Notes: generated by a model not told the origin, from the letters alone. Shown: positions 1 through 10,905, counted from the first letter of the stretch. The stretch: 64,000 nt of DNA from Haberlea rhodopensis (GCA_907163345.1 CAJQUN010001071.1:1-64000), one strand, 5' to 3'. Made by a program: numbers and translations.

Positions 1-1287
1 TATTGAAAACAGGATGTATTGAACTTTGTGAAACTATGTTTGATTTGTCACCAAGTGAAAGCGGAAAGACAAAGACCAGGGTTAATTACATAGTTTTGGA
101 AATTCCTCGTGGAAATGGGAACATATCACGATGGATTTTGTGACTCATTTGCCACGGACGTCTTCTGGTTTGCGATGCAATTTGGGTAATTGTTGACAAG
201 ACTCACCAAAGTATCTCATTTTGTGCCATATTGTATGACATATACATATTTGAGAATGGCGCAGTTGTACATCAACATGTAGTGAGGCTACTGGTATTCC
301 AGTTTTCCATTGTATCGGATAGAGATCCGAGATTTACTTCTCATTTCTGGAAGGGTTACATACGGCGTTGGGAACTGAAGTGCGGTTGAGTACAGCATAT
401 CATCCGCATACGGATGGACAAACAGAGCGTACGATACAGACGCTTGAGGATATGTTTGCGTGCTTGTTATTATAGTTTGATAACTCATGGCAAGAGTCAT
501 TGCCATTAGTAGAATTTTCATATAACAACAGTTATCAGTCTAGTATACAGATGGCACCATTTGAGGCTTTGTATGGGCGACGATGTAGATCGCCATTGTA
601 TTGGGATGATGTGGATCAGTCTTCCTTACATGGACGGATATGATTCATGACATGGAAAGAAAATCAAGGTAATTCGATTGAAACTGAAAGCTGCTCAGGA
701 TAGACAGGCTGCTTATGCCAATAAGCGACGTAGACCACTTGAATTTCAAATTGGTGACCGTGTATTCTTGAAAATCTCACCTTTTAAAGGTGTAGTACGG
801 TTTGGTAAGCGTGGAAAATTGTCTCCACGATATGTTGGTCCATATGAGGTGTTGCAACGTATTGGTACGTTGGCATATCGCTTAGCACTACCACCGGCCT
901 TGAGTAGATTCATGATGTTTTTCATGTGTCACTGTTGAGGAAGTATGAACCAGATCCGAGTCATGTCTTACACGCCTGAGGTACAGTTGGATACAGATGT
1001 GTCGTATGAGGAACGACCGGTTATGATCTTGGATCGAGCTGAACGCAGGTTGCGTAACAAAGTGATTCCTATGGTGAAGGTACATGGGACAGACGGGGTT
1101 GTCGAGAGGCAACGTGGGAGACGGAGCAGCATATGATGCAACGGTATCCGGATTTGTTTACTGGTATGATTTTACAGTTTTATGATACTGTTGCATACAT
1201 GATCATGTATTGTTGAGTTGCGTATTTTGATATGCATGTTATGTATCTACAATTTCGGAGGACGAAATTCAATAAGTGGGGGAGAAT
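1..1287 (+). pseudogene. Ty3/gypsy (Tekay-type) pol, 3' part: integrase end and chromodomain
   Basis: This is the C-terminal end of a chromovirus polyprotein whose 5' part lies before the window. Pieces of integrase core are readable around 110-300 and 540-640 but fall in different frames. The longest clean stretch, 678-938, matches the C-terminal integrase domain also seen in the two other Tekay copies in this window (14431-15018 and 61424-61894). A chromodomain-like segment follows at about 960-1140, ending in a TWETE motif; in this family the chromodomain steers integration to particular chromatin. Several frameshifts and stops break the frame, so it is not functional. The fragment runs directly into a hairpin, a polypurine tract and a 3' LTR, which fixes its orientation. 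Lineage is inferred from integrase and chromodomain wording, not from a search. Confidence 0.85.
1251..1287 (+). promoter_or_regulatory. Hairpin plus polypurine tract before 3' LTR
   Basis: AATTTCG (1251-1257), a 5-base loop GAGGA and CGAAATT (1263-1269) form a perfect 7-bp hairpin. A purine tract AAGTGGGGGAGAA follows just before the LTR. The purine tract primes plus-strand DNA synthesis; the hairpin recurs in four other gypsy elements here. Confidence 0.75.
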
Positions 1288-2042
1288 TGTAATGCCTCGA
1301 TTTGTTTAATACACGTATGATATGATTATGTGTAATTATATCACTTGACGATGTGATAATGGGGGTTCGAGTGGAACCAAGAATGAATTAATTCATATAT
1401 GAAATGAAATATGGGAAGGCATGAAACATGGTGTGTAATGCATATGAATTATGGATTAAGAGTTGAAGGTGCATCAACATGTGCATATGAGTTTGCATTT
1501 GAGTATGCATATGACTTTAATGTGAATTAGAGTTTCATTTGAATGTGAGGTTCATTTCATGTACATGTTACTTAACTTGTAATTACCCTTGAAATGGTAT
1601 GATAGCAAGTGACTTAGGGAATAATGATCTATATTAAGTGGATAAGGGAGGTGTAATCACATAACACACCATTTTACACCTACAAATCTCTACCAAGCTC
1701 CTCTCCTTCTCTTTCAACTTTCTTGTGGTGTAAGCTTGGTTTTCAATTGTAACTTGAGCTAGGAGGGTATGTGAAGTAGAATTGTACCATCTTGGTAAGA
1801 ACTTCATGGTTATATACTTGTTTTTGTCATTGGTGTTGAGATATGAGAAATAGCATATGAAATGTTTATGTGGAGTTCATAACTTGTGTATGCTATGAAT
1901 TGGATTCTTTAATGATAGAAACATGTTATTCTGTTCCTAGAGATTTCAAAAATCATGTTGAAATGGTTTAATATGATGTGTGGGAGAAGAACCATGGAGA
2001 TAAACTTGAAAATCGCCATTGTCAAAACTTTCTGGACATCGG

Positions 2043-2194
2043 CGATCGATCGCGAGCTTTGTGGCGATCGATCGCCGATGCAGGGTAAATTTTAAGGCGG
2101 TGAAAGTTTGTGGCGATCGATCGCCAAGTGTTGCGATCGATCGCGAGGGGACAGAGAGTTTTGGCGATCGATCGGTGCTGATGGCGATCGATCG
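2043..2194. repeat. CGATCGATCG palindrome array (6 sites)
   Basis: Exact CGATCGATCG cores start at 2043, 2065, 2114, 2134, 2165 and 2185, giving spacings 22, 49, 20, 31, 20. Most are extended to GGCGATCGATCGCC. The array lies about 750 bp into the LTR. Confidence 0.95.
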
Positions 2195-2355
2195 CCAGTG
2201 TTAATATTTTGAAAAATAAAATATTTTGTGGATTTTGATTTTAATGCCTATGATAACATGATATATTGTTGGCATTGTTGTAGCACATCACAGGGGACAG
2301 GACAACGAGGCACTTAGCTATTGACAACTGCTTTATCTCTGTTTGTCGCAGTACA

Positions 2356-2371
2356 GTACGTGTTGACGTAC
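2356..2371 (+). other. GTACGT/ACGTAC hairpin
   Basis: GTACGT, loop GTTG, ACGTAC: a perfect 6-bp stem. The same stem with other loops lies downstream of the palindrome arrays in the other gypsy LTRs of the window. Confidence 0.8.
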
Positions 2372-2489
2372 GGAGTATAAATATGATATGATGATGCTAT
2401 TATGGTTTTGATATCATATGATTTATGTTATCGTTGTGTCATATGATTGGTAGTATCATATGCATGTGCATACATAGATTTTATATGAT

Positions 2490-2720
2490 TGGTATGGATG
2501 CCTTGATAGATATGTGTATATGCTTTGGTACGATCATTGTCTTGATAGATATACCTGGTGGGGTATATGCTTTGACTGCCACGATAGATATGCTAGTGTT
2601 GGGCATATGCTTTGACTGGGATCGGTGCATGGATAGATATGCTAGTGTGGGGCATATGCTTGGGCTAGGATCGTTGCCACGATAGATATATTACATATGC
2701 TTTGGCTTGAGAGATATACG
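2490..2720 (+). repeat. Degenerate tandem repeats in LTR
   Basis: About five imperfect units of 40-55 bp, built around GATAGATAT and GCATATGCTTTG. A reverse copy lies at about 32090-32250 in the solo LTR. Confidence 0.7.
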
Positions 2721-3261
2721 CCTGGTGTGGGTATATACTCCGGCTATTATCACAGATGAGTATGGTATTATGATATGTGCTGCTAATATGAAGATGTGAT
2801 GTGGTTTCACTGACATATTGAGCTGAATAGACATATCATATGGGACTCGTGATAATAGGGAACTTGTTGAGACATGTCATGACATAGTGCATTTGTGGAT
2901 GCATGATACAGAACATTCACGTCATTTGATTTATTGTGCTTTATCATTGATATTGATATTGTGTTTGATATTGCACTGAGATAGTTGTTATCTATACTCA
3001 CGTTGTGAATGTTTCTGTAGGGACTCATAGACGTGGGGAGCGTGAGTCATGATTTCCGCTGCGAGGGGAACCACTGCCTAGGAGTTCTTTTGAATTAGGT
3101 TGTTTATGTAAATGATATGTATAGTTTGTTAGGTTTTTGATAACCTTGTAAACAACTTAACTAGCATGAACTCTTAATCCGTGACATGGTATATTACTTA
3201 ATTCAGACTCACTATGTATGTTAATGAATACATAATGGATTAAGTAAACGAGGACCCCACA

Positions 3262-4718
3262 AAATCGATCTATGAAAACTTCTAGCCTTCGATTTTGGTA
3301 AATTCATTGCTATCACACATGTATTTGACTTTATCTCTCGATATCAGCCCCAAATCCACGACATAAATCACTATATCGAATTCCAATTTTATCTCTCAAT
3401 CTCAATTGTAATTTAATATCATTCAAGGATGGCCAAACCCTTAAAAGCATGAAGAACAATGATCTATGCACTTAGATAATAAGAATCAATTTAAATCATG
3501 GGTTCATACAAAGGATCCCCTAAGTCTTGACAATAAACTTAGTCTAGCAACATATTCAAAATCAAATGCAATATCATGTTTTCCAACATCAAAAGCATAA
3601 GGAAATTAAATAGAATCAAACAAAGTTTAGAAATACGCATAACTAGCGATGTTGAATCGCGTCGTCTGTTCCGTATCCGTCTCTTGCTGCTTCGTGCCTT
3701 GCTGTACTGTACGTGAGTCTTCTTCACCAGAATTTACGTTGCTGACGTGCTTCTTCTTCACGTGATGAAAGTGTGGAATTCGTCCAGCATAAGAGTTGAA
3801 CGTGCGAAGAATCTTTGTCTCAGAATTTTTGTCTGCTCACTCTCTGTCCGTAACTCTTGGCTTTTGACGTGTTCTGTGTTTTACGTGTATAATGAATCTG
3901 TGCGTCTCAGAATTTTCGTCAATCTTCTCTCTCTCTCGTTGTTATTCTCCCGTCTCAATCTCCTCTCTCTTTCTTCTTCTTCTGTATGTTTCTGCTCCTC
4001 TGTATTCTGATATCTACCCTCCCCTCTGTTTCTGCTCTACCGAATGAGTTTCACGTAACTCTCTGTCTATTTATCTCTTCCTCCTTGACGTACCCTACGT
4101 AACTTTGTTCTCCCTTTTTCCTCACTGTCGTGCATCTCCCCTCTTTCTATTTTTTTTTCTCTTCGTTAATCTGATCATCCCCCTCTTTTCAAGTTTCTTT
4201 TTCTCACGTCTGTTCTCAACAATATTCACCGCTCCTCTACGTTGCGTCTCTCGTTGCTCTTTTCTAACCACGTAAACTCCTCTTTGTCTGATATTCCAAT
4301 CCCTGTCACTTGCTCACGTACGTTTCTTCACCTTCTTCTTTATATGCTGCACATCACTCCTTATCTGCTGCTCCTCAAGTAACTCTCTTCTTTTTAGTGT
4401 CTCGGACTCTTCTTATTATTGCTCACGTAAATCTTATAATCAGATATGGTCGATGAATTTACGTCACTTGCTATCTGCTCTCATGTATTATAATATCATA
4501 TATTATAATATATATATTTCATCCATGTTCGATAATATCTGGTTGTGCTCGTTTGGTCCTTTTTCATTAATTAAAGCTTATTTTCTCCACTTTTATGCAT
4601 TTGGACCTGGATTCCTGAAATAATCAAATATATACCAAAACGCGTAATATTTCCCAGGAATCACTACAAAAACGCCTCTAATATTATATCAAAATAAGTG
4701 TAAAAATCACACTTATCA
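3262..4718 (-). repeat. Athila-like LTR, truncated
   Basis: Read on the minus strand it starts TGATAAGTGTGATTTTT at 4718 and has the layout of the Athila LTRs at 38464 and 53844 (TTTCAGGAA about 120 bases in, and GATCGAGAGAT-like repeats further on). The terminal ~300 bases next to the primer site are missing at the 3262 side, as expected if the Tekay element ending at 3261 inserted here and the rest lies before the window. 3720-4450 is pyrimidine-rich with scattered ACGT. It has no CGATCGATCG array and no gene. Confidence 0.6.
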
Positions 4719-4749
4719 GGGATTAACACCATTAATCCCGGGCATCACA
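4719..4749 (-). repeat. 31-bp LTR tip of a D-like gypsy element
   Basis: Read on the minus strand it begins TGTGATGCCCGGGATTAATG, like the start of element D's LTR at 50000 and 43642. It contains a perfect hairpin: GGGATTAA, loop CACCA, TTAATCCC. The rest of the LTR appears to be separated by the Athila-like insertion. Confidence 0.55.
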
Positions 4750-5855
4750 GTACCTTTGTTCCAAAAGTGGAGATGTTGTAGAACTTTATCTCTTTGGTTG
4801 TGTTGCTACCTGGGATGGTTCTACACAATCACACAAACCAATATTAGAAGCCAAAAATAATAGTCCGATACCAAAAATTCCCACAAAAATAACCAAGAAA
4901 ATTAATTTTCAACAACATCGCTCTACTACCGATCAATCGGTCCAAGCTACCGTTCGATCGGTAAACATCCGAATTTTTGAATTTAGCTACAGCCTTTCAC
5001 CAATCGATCGGTCCAAGCTACCGATCGATTGGTCCAAGCTACCGATCGATCGCTAGCCACCCACCGATCGATCGACGCTCACACCGATCGATCGGTAAAT
5101 ACAAAATATTTATCCATCGCTACGCACTTGCACCCGATCGATCGCTACGATGCTACCGATCGATCGGTCGATGTGATATTTCGGAAAACTCCATTTTTGA
5201 GCGTAATACCTTACCATACACCAATACTCCCCAACCCAACAACAAATCTTCAACCCAACCATAACATATACCTCATACACAACATACAAAACGCACAACC
5301 ACCACATACAAAAACATCAATCCACAAAATCGTTTTCCCCCAAATCCATAAACCCATTTCATTTCAAAATATAATGAAATCATACTATGAAGGATCCATA
5401 CCACTTGAAGCTTCAACAACTAGCAAGAATCAAACAACCAAAGTTCTCCCTTCCTTCTTCCTCTTGATCGATGAAAATGGGAAAGGGGAGAGGGTTTTGA
5501 GTGTTTGGTAAAGTGAGTGGTGGAGGAGAGAGTAAGGGGTGTAGGGGTTTTAATAAAAAAAATGCACCCAGTTAATTAGCATGATGTATATTATATCCCT
5601 ACATGATATTTTAAAAGCATTCTCCAAGAATGCACCAAAACTCCAATTAACATGCTTCACCAACATAAGTAACATACACCCCCCAATAACCATGCCAAAA
5701 CCCAATTTCCCAACATGCATCATATGCACCCTGAAATGTACTACCAGGTAATGCACATAACTATACATTTCACCATAATAAATAATTCAACACCATAAAT
5801 ATCACATAAACATAATTAATGCCCAAATGCACATAACTATTTCGGGGATATCACA
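4750..5855 (-). repeat. Gypsy LTR fragment (U3 side), related to 7379-17973
   Basis: Minus-strand LTR starting TGTGATATCCCCGAAATA at 5855. It is collinear with 8400-9226 plus 17691-17973: the block GTAGAACC...AGGTAGCAACACAACC, a palindrome array and an A/C-rich stretch. It is cut at 4750 next to the GTACGT hairpin position. No gene. Confidence 0.75.
4930..5166. repeat. CGATCGATCG palindrome array (9 sites, 4 mutated)
   Basis: Sites start at 4930*, 4951*, 5001*, 5022*, 5043, 5065, 5085, 5135 and 5157 (* = one substitution). Spacings are 21, 50, 21, 21, 22, 20, 50, 22, a 2-5-2 layout. Flanks often extend the palindrome to ACCGATCGATCGGT. Confidence 0.92.
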
Positions 5856-6035
5856 ATCATCACTAATATTCATAGGCTAAATATAGTTAAACTAGTTGAA
5901 TTTGGTAATTATTTCCTAGTCCACGTGGGATCGACAATCCGTACTTTTCATATCATTATGCTAAAACTTGACACCCGTGCACTTGCGGTACGCAATCGCT
6001 ACACTGAAAAATATTGTTTAAAATAATAGCGACCA
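5856..6035 (+). repeat. Athila LTR 3' tail
   Basis: The stretch matches the last ~180 bases of the Athila LTRs (compare 55195-55377): GGCTAAATATA, then GACAATCCGTACTTT, CTAAAACTTGACA, CCGTGCACTTGCGGTA, and an end in GCGACCA. It is flanked on the right by Tekay pol, so this LTR had inserted into a pol gene. Confidence 0.75.
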
Positions 6036-6455
6036 GGTCCTTATGAAATCTTACAGCGAATTGGCACCTTGGCTACCGTCTTGCATTGCCACCATCTTTG
6101 TCTGGCATTCACAATGTGTTCCATGTGTCAATGTTAAGGAAGTATGAACCAGACCCATCTCATGTATTACAACAACAGCCTTCATAAGTTCAGTTAGATT
6201 CATGTATCATATGTAGAACGGTCGGTTAGAATTTTGGATCCGACAGATCGCAGACTTTGAAACAAAGTAATACCGATGGTAAAAGTTCAGTGGGACAAGA
6301 GGGGTGTCGAGGAGGCCACGTGGAGATGGAGCGACATATGATGCAACACTATCCGCAACTATTTTCTGGTATGTAAGTTTTTGCGTTTTGTTTTATGTGA
6401 AAAGTAACGGTAAGTCATATAATTCGAGGTCGAAATTCAATAAGTGGGGGAGAAA
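6036..6455 (+). pseudogene. Tekay-type pol fragment: integrase C-terminus and chromodomain
   Basis: The DNA is similar to 840-1287 and to 14650-15065 and codes in broken frames for the end of the integrase C-terminal domain and the chromodomain (TWRWS-like remnant near 6320). It begins abruptly at the Athila LTR tail and ends at a hairpin (6421-6437), the purine tract AAGTGGGGGAGAA and an LTR start. Frameshifts and stops throughout make it non-functional. The missing upstream part of this element is not in the window. Confidence 0.75.
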
Positions 6456-7140
6456 TGTGATACTCAAAATGACGAAATGAATTATGACTTGATTGTGGTA
6501 ATTATGGAATAATTATGTAATTGTATTTGCACTCGATATGGAGGTAAACCGAGTATGATTGGCTATGTGTTAATCAAATGGTAGTTTGTATGTGAAGTAG
6601 TAGAATAATTATGAATGGATGAAATGTGTTGAAATGGAATGTATTGGAAATAATTATGCATGATCAAGGGGATTAAGGCTAATTATATATTTGATATTAT
6701 TATGTTACCAAGCATCTTGACTAAGTCCTAATTAAGCTAGCTAATTCATGCTAAGATAGATGGGAGTTGAATTGGACATAAGAGCATGTTTTAGCCACAC
6801 AATCCTCACTCTACACACACCACACCACTTTCACCTAAAAATCTCTACACTTCCCTCTTCCTCCTCCATTCCCTTCCAACTCTCGGATTCTGAACTTCCA
6901 TCCCCCAAAGACTTGGATTTGAAGAAGTGTAGAGGTAAGGAATAATGTTATAAAGGATGTGTTTAGTGTTTGTGTTCTAGCTTAACATTTTCCTTCCTAC
7001 TTTGATTTTGAAATTAGACTGAAGTTACATGTTAGAAAACGGAGTTTGTAGTGGTTATTTACCATGTCATTGTTCTTGAGATGTTGGAGTTATACATGTA
7101 TAGTGTGTATGGTATGGAAACTATCTACTGGAATCAACAG
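6456..7140 (+). repeat. Gypsy 3' LTR, truncated
   Basis: It starts TGTGATACTCAAAATGACG after the purine tract. About 685 bases of U3 and early leader remain before a break near 7100-7200, where the opposite-strand leader of the next element begins. The palindrome-array region is lost. Confidence 0.65.
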
Positions 7141-7378
7141 TGATTCCTCAATGCCATGCTTTTCATGACCCCTAATCAATTCTGCAACCGCAACTGTTAG
7201 GAATAACACATTTACATTGTTTCATACCATACATATCATAATACGCACATAGAGTAAATGTCACATCCACACGTCGCAAAACTACATTCATGCGTAAATT
7301 ATGTGCTATTCAATTCTATCGACACACCCTTAGGCCTTAGACATCCCAAATAGCTAACCACTGCTCTGATACCACTAA
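7141..7378 (-). other. Leader remnant with tRNA-iMet primer site (minus strand)
   Basis: Positions 7361-7374 are the complement of TGGTATCAGAGCAG, four bases from the LTR at 7379. The leader is similar to 47290-47412 in element D. The rest of the internal region has been deleted. The left boundary is approximate. Confidence 0.75.
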
Positions 7379-8029
7379 TGTAAGACCCCAACTCTTACAA
7401 ACGACATGTCGGCATTTATGACGTCGTATGTATATGAAAATTTTCATTCGTTAAAATAATCATGTAAGGCCTTGCTACCATAAGTGCGGATTAAAAGCAT
7501 AAGAAGACTAAACATGCATAGATCAGAGTATAAGGTTCATGTTGATGCCTCGAGCTTAAGGATTACAGTGGTAAAAATAAAAATTCCAAAAGGATTAATT
7601 ACATTCCCAGCCAAATGAAGTTAATACTATAGTTTTACACTACTCCTAGAGTGGAGACTATACAAAAAAGAATTCTGTCCTTCTATACCAAAAGCACTCC
7701 TCACAAGCTCACCGCATCAACCCGTCCTTAGCCCTTCATGCCAAAACGTACCTACAGGAACAACCCCCAAACCATGAGCATATAATAATCCATATTCACC
7801 ACAATACGATTAAAATGAGTAAATGCATAAACCATAAATACAAAGCACTTCCTGTATTCAATTGCATTTAAAACGCTCCCTTTGGTTGTCCATGTACCAT
7901 AACTCGTAATCATAGTCAATGGATTTATTATGGTTCCACAAATGTCATGACATATAATCATTCCAATAATACAAATAACCAATCCCTAGTCTTGTTATAA
8001 CAATGTATTTTAAAATTGCACCTCGCTTG

Positions 8030-8230
8030 TCATGACCGCGGCACTAATACCCCTCGCTTCGACATATCAGCGGCATCGAATACCTCGCTTCAAATGTGAC
8101 ATGCGGCAGTTACCCTCGCTTCAACATTTAGCGGCAAATATTATTTCCTCGCTACGATATGACGGCGGCAAGTATTCTATTATCGCTTCAAATGACAGCG
8201 GCAAAGCATTTAAAATCATCACTCGAATAT
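8030..8230. repeat. CGCT...AGCGG short repeats
   Basis: About seven degenerate units of the type CTCGCTTCGACATATCAGCGG, each able to pair CGCT with AGCG. Similar units lie at 34100-34215, 41895-42015 and 46630-47180. Confidence 0.75.
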
Positions 8231-8395
8231 AACAACGACTCATGGGATGTGCACCAAGCATTCAACATATGTGTATGCAACCAAAATGCATAACCCAACA
8301 TATATATGCAATCACAATGCATAAACCAACATATAAATGCAACCTCAATGCATAATCCAATATGTATACAAAATACATGTTACCGTTTGGTGCCC

Positions 8396-8412
8396 GTACG
8401 TCTTCTACGTAC
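8396..8412 (-). other. GTACGT/ACGTAC hairpin
   Basis: A perfect 6-bp stem; the loop reads AGAAG on the sense (minus) strand. Confidence 0.8.
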
Positions 8413-8571
8413 CTTTCCAAAATGTAGAATTTGGTAGGACTTTTTCTCCTTGGTTGTGGTGCCACCTGAGAAGGGCTCTACACAGTTGCACAATCCAATA
8501 TTAGTAGCCAATAATAGTCCGATACCAAAAATCCCACAAAAATAACCAAAATAACCAAGTGTGGCATCTCG

Positions 8572-8777
8572 CGATCGATCGCTATCGAGCCCCGATCGAT
8601 CGCGAGATCCAGTAGCCTGAAATGCCAAAATCTTGTCACTAGCGATCGATCGCCAAGTTTGGCGCGATTGATCGCGAGATTCACCGATCGATCTCCCCAA
8701 CTAGGCGATCGATCGCCAAAAGCCCCTGCTGGATACTGCTTGCGCGCGATCGATCGCCTGGTTTGGGCGATCGATCG
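8572..8777. repeat. CGATCGATCG palindrome array (8 sites, 2 mutated)
   Basis: Sites start at 8572, 8593, 8643, 8665*, 8685*, 8706, 8747 and 8768 (* = one substitution). Spacings 21, 50, 22, 20, 21, 41, 21, a 2-4-2 layout. Confidence 0.94.
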
Positions 8778-9425
8778 CCGCGACCTGTAATCCGAAAAAT
8801 CGCCATTTTTGCCACTTTAAACCTTCCCCAATCCATACAAACTCAAATACCAACCAACCATTAAAACCAAAGCACCATAAACCATCTATATAAACACTAA
8901 TAACACCAAAAATCCAACACCCAACCAAATACATCACATTACCAAAAATCAAACCCCTTTCCAAATCCCTAAACACAAACCCATTTCAACACAAAACATA
9001 TTAAAACCATTTTAGAAGGAAACCATACCACATGAAGCTTCAATACAAGCAAGAAATCAAGCAACCAAGCTTTTCAAAGTTCCTCCTCTCCTCTCCTATT
9101 TTGATCGATGATTTTGGGTTTGGGGAAGGGTTTGGGTGAGAGACTGGAGAGTGGTGGGGAATAAAGTGTGAGGGGGTATAATAGATGTGGGTTTAACGAT
9201 TAAAAAATGGTACCCCCCATTAATTATGTAATACCCCCGAAATGTTATATGATTATGTGCTATGATGACGATTTATGTTATGTTTAAGAGTTGTGGTGTA
9301 TTTAAATTGGGGAGTATAATTATGATATGATGATATGATTTAGGGGGCATGTTGAGTGTTTTAAAGGATGTATTTATTAAATGAAGTTAGAAAATATCGA
9401 GTGAGGATATTTTAATACATCGTAC

Positions 9426-9431
9426 TATATA
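9426..9431 (+). promoter_or_regulatory. TATA box of element B LTR
   Basis: TATATA in a setting of CGTACTATATACC, 200 bp into the LTR. The same box is at 15265-15270 in the 3' LTR. Transcription would start about 30 bases downstream, placing the palindrome array in the transcribed leader. Confidence 0.55.
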
Positions 9432-10133
9432 CCGGGACACAATTAAACACCACATGACCACCCAACCCACACCACCCACCCTGCCACTCGGCCACCCCCC
9501 CCCCCCCCCCCACTTGGCAGCCCATACCCCATCACATCCCTCACCCATGCTTCACTCATTTGCTTCCAAGACACTTCTTCCTCTCCCCTTCCTCTCCCCA
9601 AAATCGTCCAGGAAAAGCTGCAGAAGGTGGAGATTGGCTTGTGGATTGTGGTGAGAAATCCTTGCCAAAAAGGGAGCAAAAAGAGTGAGGTAATCTATGA
9701 CCCTGTTTTTCTGGGAACTTGGTTAAGATAGGGTTTGGTTGTGTGGTTTGCAGCATGCTAGTGTAAGGGTTGGTTGAAACCTTGAATTTACGTGCTTACA
9801 TGGAAGTATTATGAAGCTCCTAGCATGTTTGTTCGAGTATATTACTTACGTTATGTGTTGGTTTTCTTGTTATGAAAGTAAGTGCTCGAAATTCTGGGCA
9901 AGGAAGAACATGCCCTGTTTCTGTATAAGTTGGTTGAGGTTGAAGATTATGATGAGGTTATGTTGCATGCTAGTTTAGGTTTTTGTTGAACCTTGAATTT
10001 AAATGCTTACATAGAAGTTTTATGATGCTCCTAGCATGTTTGATTGAGCAAGTATGTTATGTTATGAAGTAGAAATGATGGTGTGAAAAGAGGTGCTCAA
10101 AAATCTGGGGAAGTCCCGATTTTTCAGAGCTCT

Positions 10134-10349
10134 CGATCGATCGAGATTTGGTCCCGATCGATCGAGCGAGACAGAATGTTAAAGCATGTTTTGAATTTCA
10201 GGTGCCGATCGATCGATGGATTTCTCGATCGATCGGTGAAGCTCCTCGATCGATCGGTAAAATGTTTCGATCGATCGATCGAGGCAGAATGGTTGAGCAC
10301 TGTTGTGCACAGTCTCTCGATCGATCGAGACCTCGGGGCCGATCGATCG
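10134..10349. repeat. CGATCGATCG palindrome array (8 sites)
   Basis: Sites start at 10134, 10155, 10206, 10226, 10247, 10268, 10318 and 10340. Spacings 21, 51, 20, 21, 21, 50, 22: a symmetrical 2-4-2 layout. Flanks favour TCGATCGATCGA. Confidence 0.95.
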
Positions 10350-10516
10350 AGAGAGATAGAAAGTTGAAAAATAAAATGATGTTTTATTTTGTTAAGTTTA
10401 TGATGTGAGATGGTATTGAGGCATCTAATATGGTATTGTGTGGTCTTGTAGAGCCATCCCAGGTACCGGCACCATCAAGGAGATAAAGTCTGTTGACTCC
10501 TCCTCTTTTTGAAAAG

Positions 10517-10533
10517 GTACGTAAGAGACGTAC
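10517..10533 (+). other. GTACGT/ACGTAC hairpin
   Basis: GTACGT, loop AAGAG, ACGTAC. The copy in the 3' LTR is at 16355-16371. Confidence 0.8.
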
Positions 10534-10679
10534 GGGCATCGGACAGTAAAACACATCCCTACACTATGACTATGCATTTATCTCATGAATATATACGATG
10601 AAATGATGATGTTTATACGATGTTTATATGATGATGTTTATACGATGTTTATACGATGTTTATATGATGATGTGATGCA

Positions 10680-10905
10680 ATGTTTATTTGTGGTAAGATG
10701 CCACGGGGGTAAGATGCCCCACATGGTAAGAGGCCATGCGATGCTTATTTGTGGTAAGATGCCACGGGGTAAGATGCCCCACATGGTAAGAGGCCATGCG
10801 ATGTTCATTTGTGGTAAGATGCCACGGGGTAAGATGCCCCACATGGTAAGAGGTCATGCGATGTTTATAATGTGGTAAGATGCCACAGGGTAAGATGCCC
10901 ATATG
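10680..10905 (+). repeat. About 60-bp minisatellite
   Basis: Nearly four units of about 60 bp built from TGGTAAGATGCCACGGGG, TAAGATGCCCCACATGG and TAAGAGGCCATGCGATG. Each unit contains local inverted repeats (CCACGGGGTAAGATGCCCC). A second copy lies at 16530-16755. Confidence 0.9.

Larger units (their letters stand above)
1288..3261 (+). repeat. 3' LTR of a Tekay-type element (1974 bp)
   Basis: It starts TGTAATGCC directly after the polypurine tract and ends CCCCACA, the usual TG...CA termini. A copy in reverse orientation forms the solo LTR 22712-33483. Inside are a palindrome array (2043-2194), a GTACGT hairpin (2356-2371) and a tandem-repeat stretch (about 2490-2720). The element appears to have inserted into the Athila-like LTR that follows. 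Open frames inside it rich in Ile-Asp-Arg-Ser only reflect the repeated GATC and are not genes. Confidence 0.88.

Noticed and set aside
2043..2194. GATC-rich arrays as Dam-type methylation or bacterial replication-origin iterons
   Set aside because: Context is plant retrotransposon LTRs; there is no bacterial gene or replication protein. The spacing is nevertheless reported.
3720..4450. Pyrimidine-rich stretch as a host gene promoter or 5' UTR with introns
   Set aside because: It lies within an Athila-like LTR, has no downstream coding frame, and the open frame 3747-4010 is low-complexity.
4500..4520. A/T-rich palindromic stretch as an origin or matrix attachment site
   Set aside because: Short TATAATATAT runs are common here and nothing else supports the idea.
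9443..9679. Pro/Gly-rich small proteins around the cytosine run
   Set aside because: Caused by the poly-C tract and A/C-rich U3; equal frames exist on both strands, and the copy in the other LTR has a different frame length.
10134..10349. CRISPR-like array: short palindromic repeats with regular spacers
   Set aside because: Repeats are only 10 bp, spacers are 10-40 bp and shared between copies, the arrays lie in LTRs of a plant genome, and there are no cas genes.
10585..10878. Repeat protein with GKMPRGKMPHMVRGHAM units
   Set aside because: Translation of the 60-bp LTR minisatellite; frames on the other strand are equally long.
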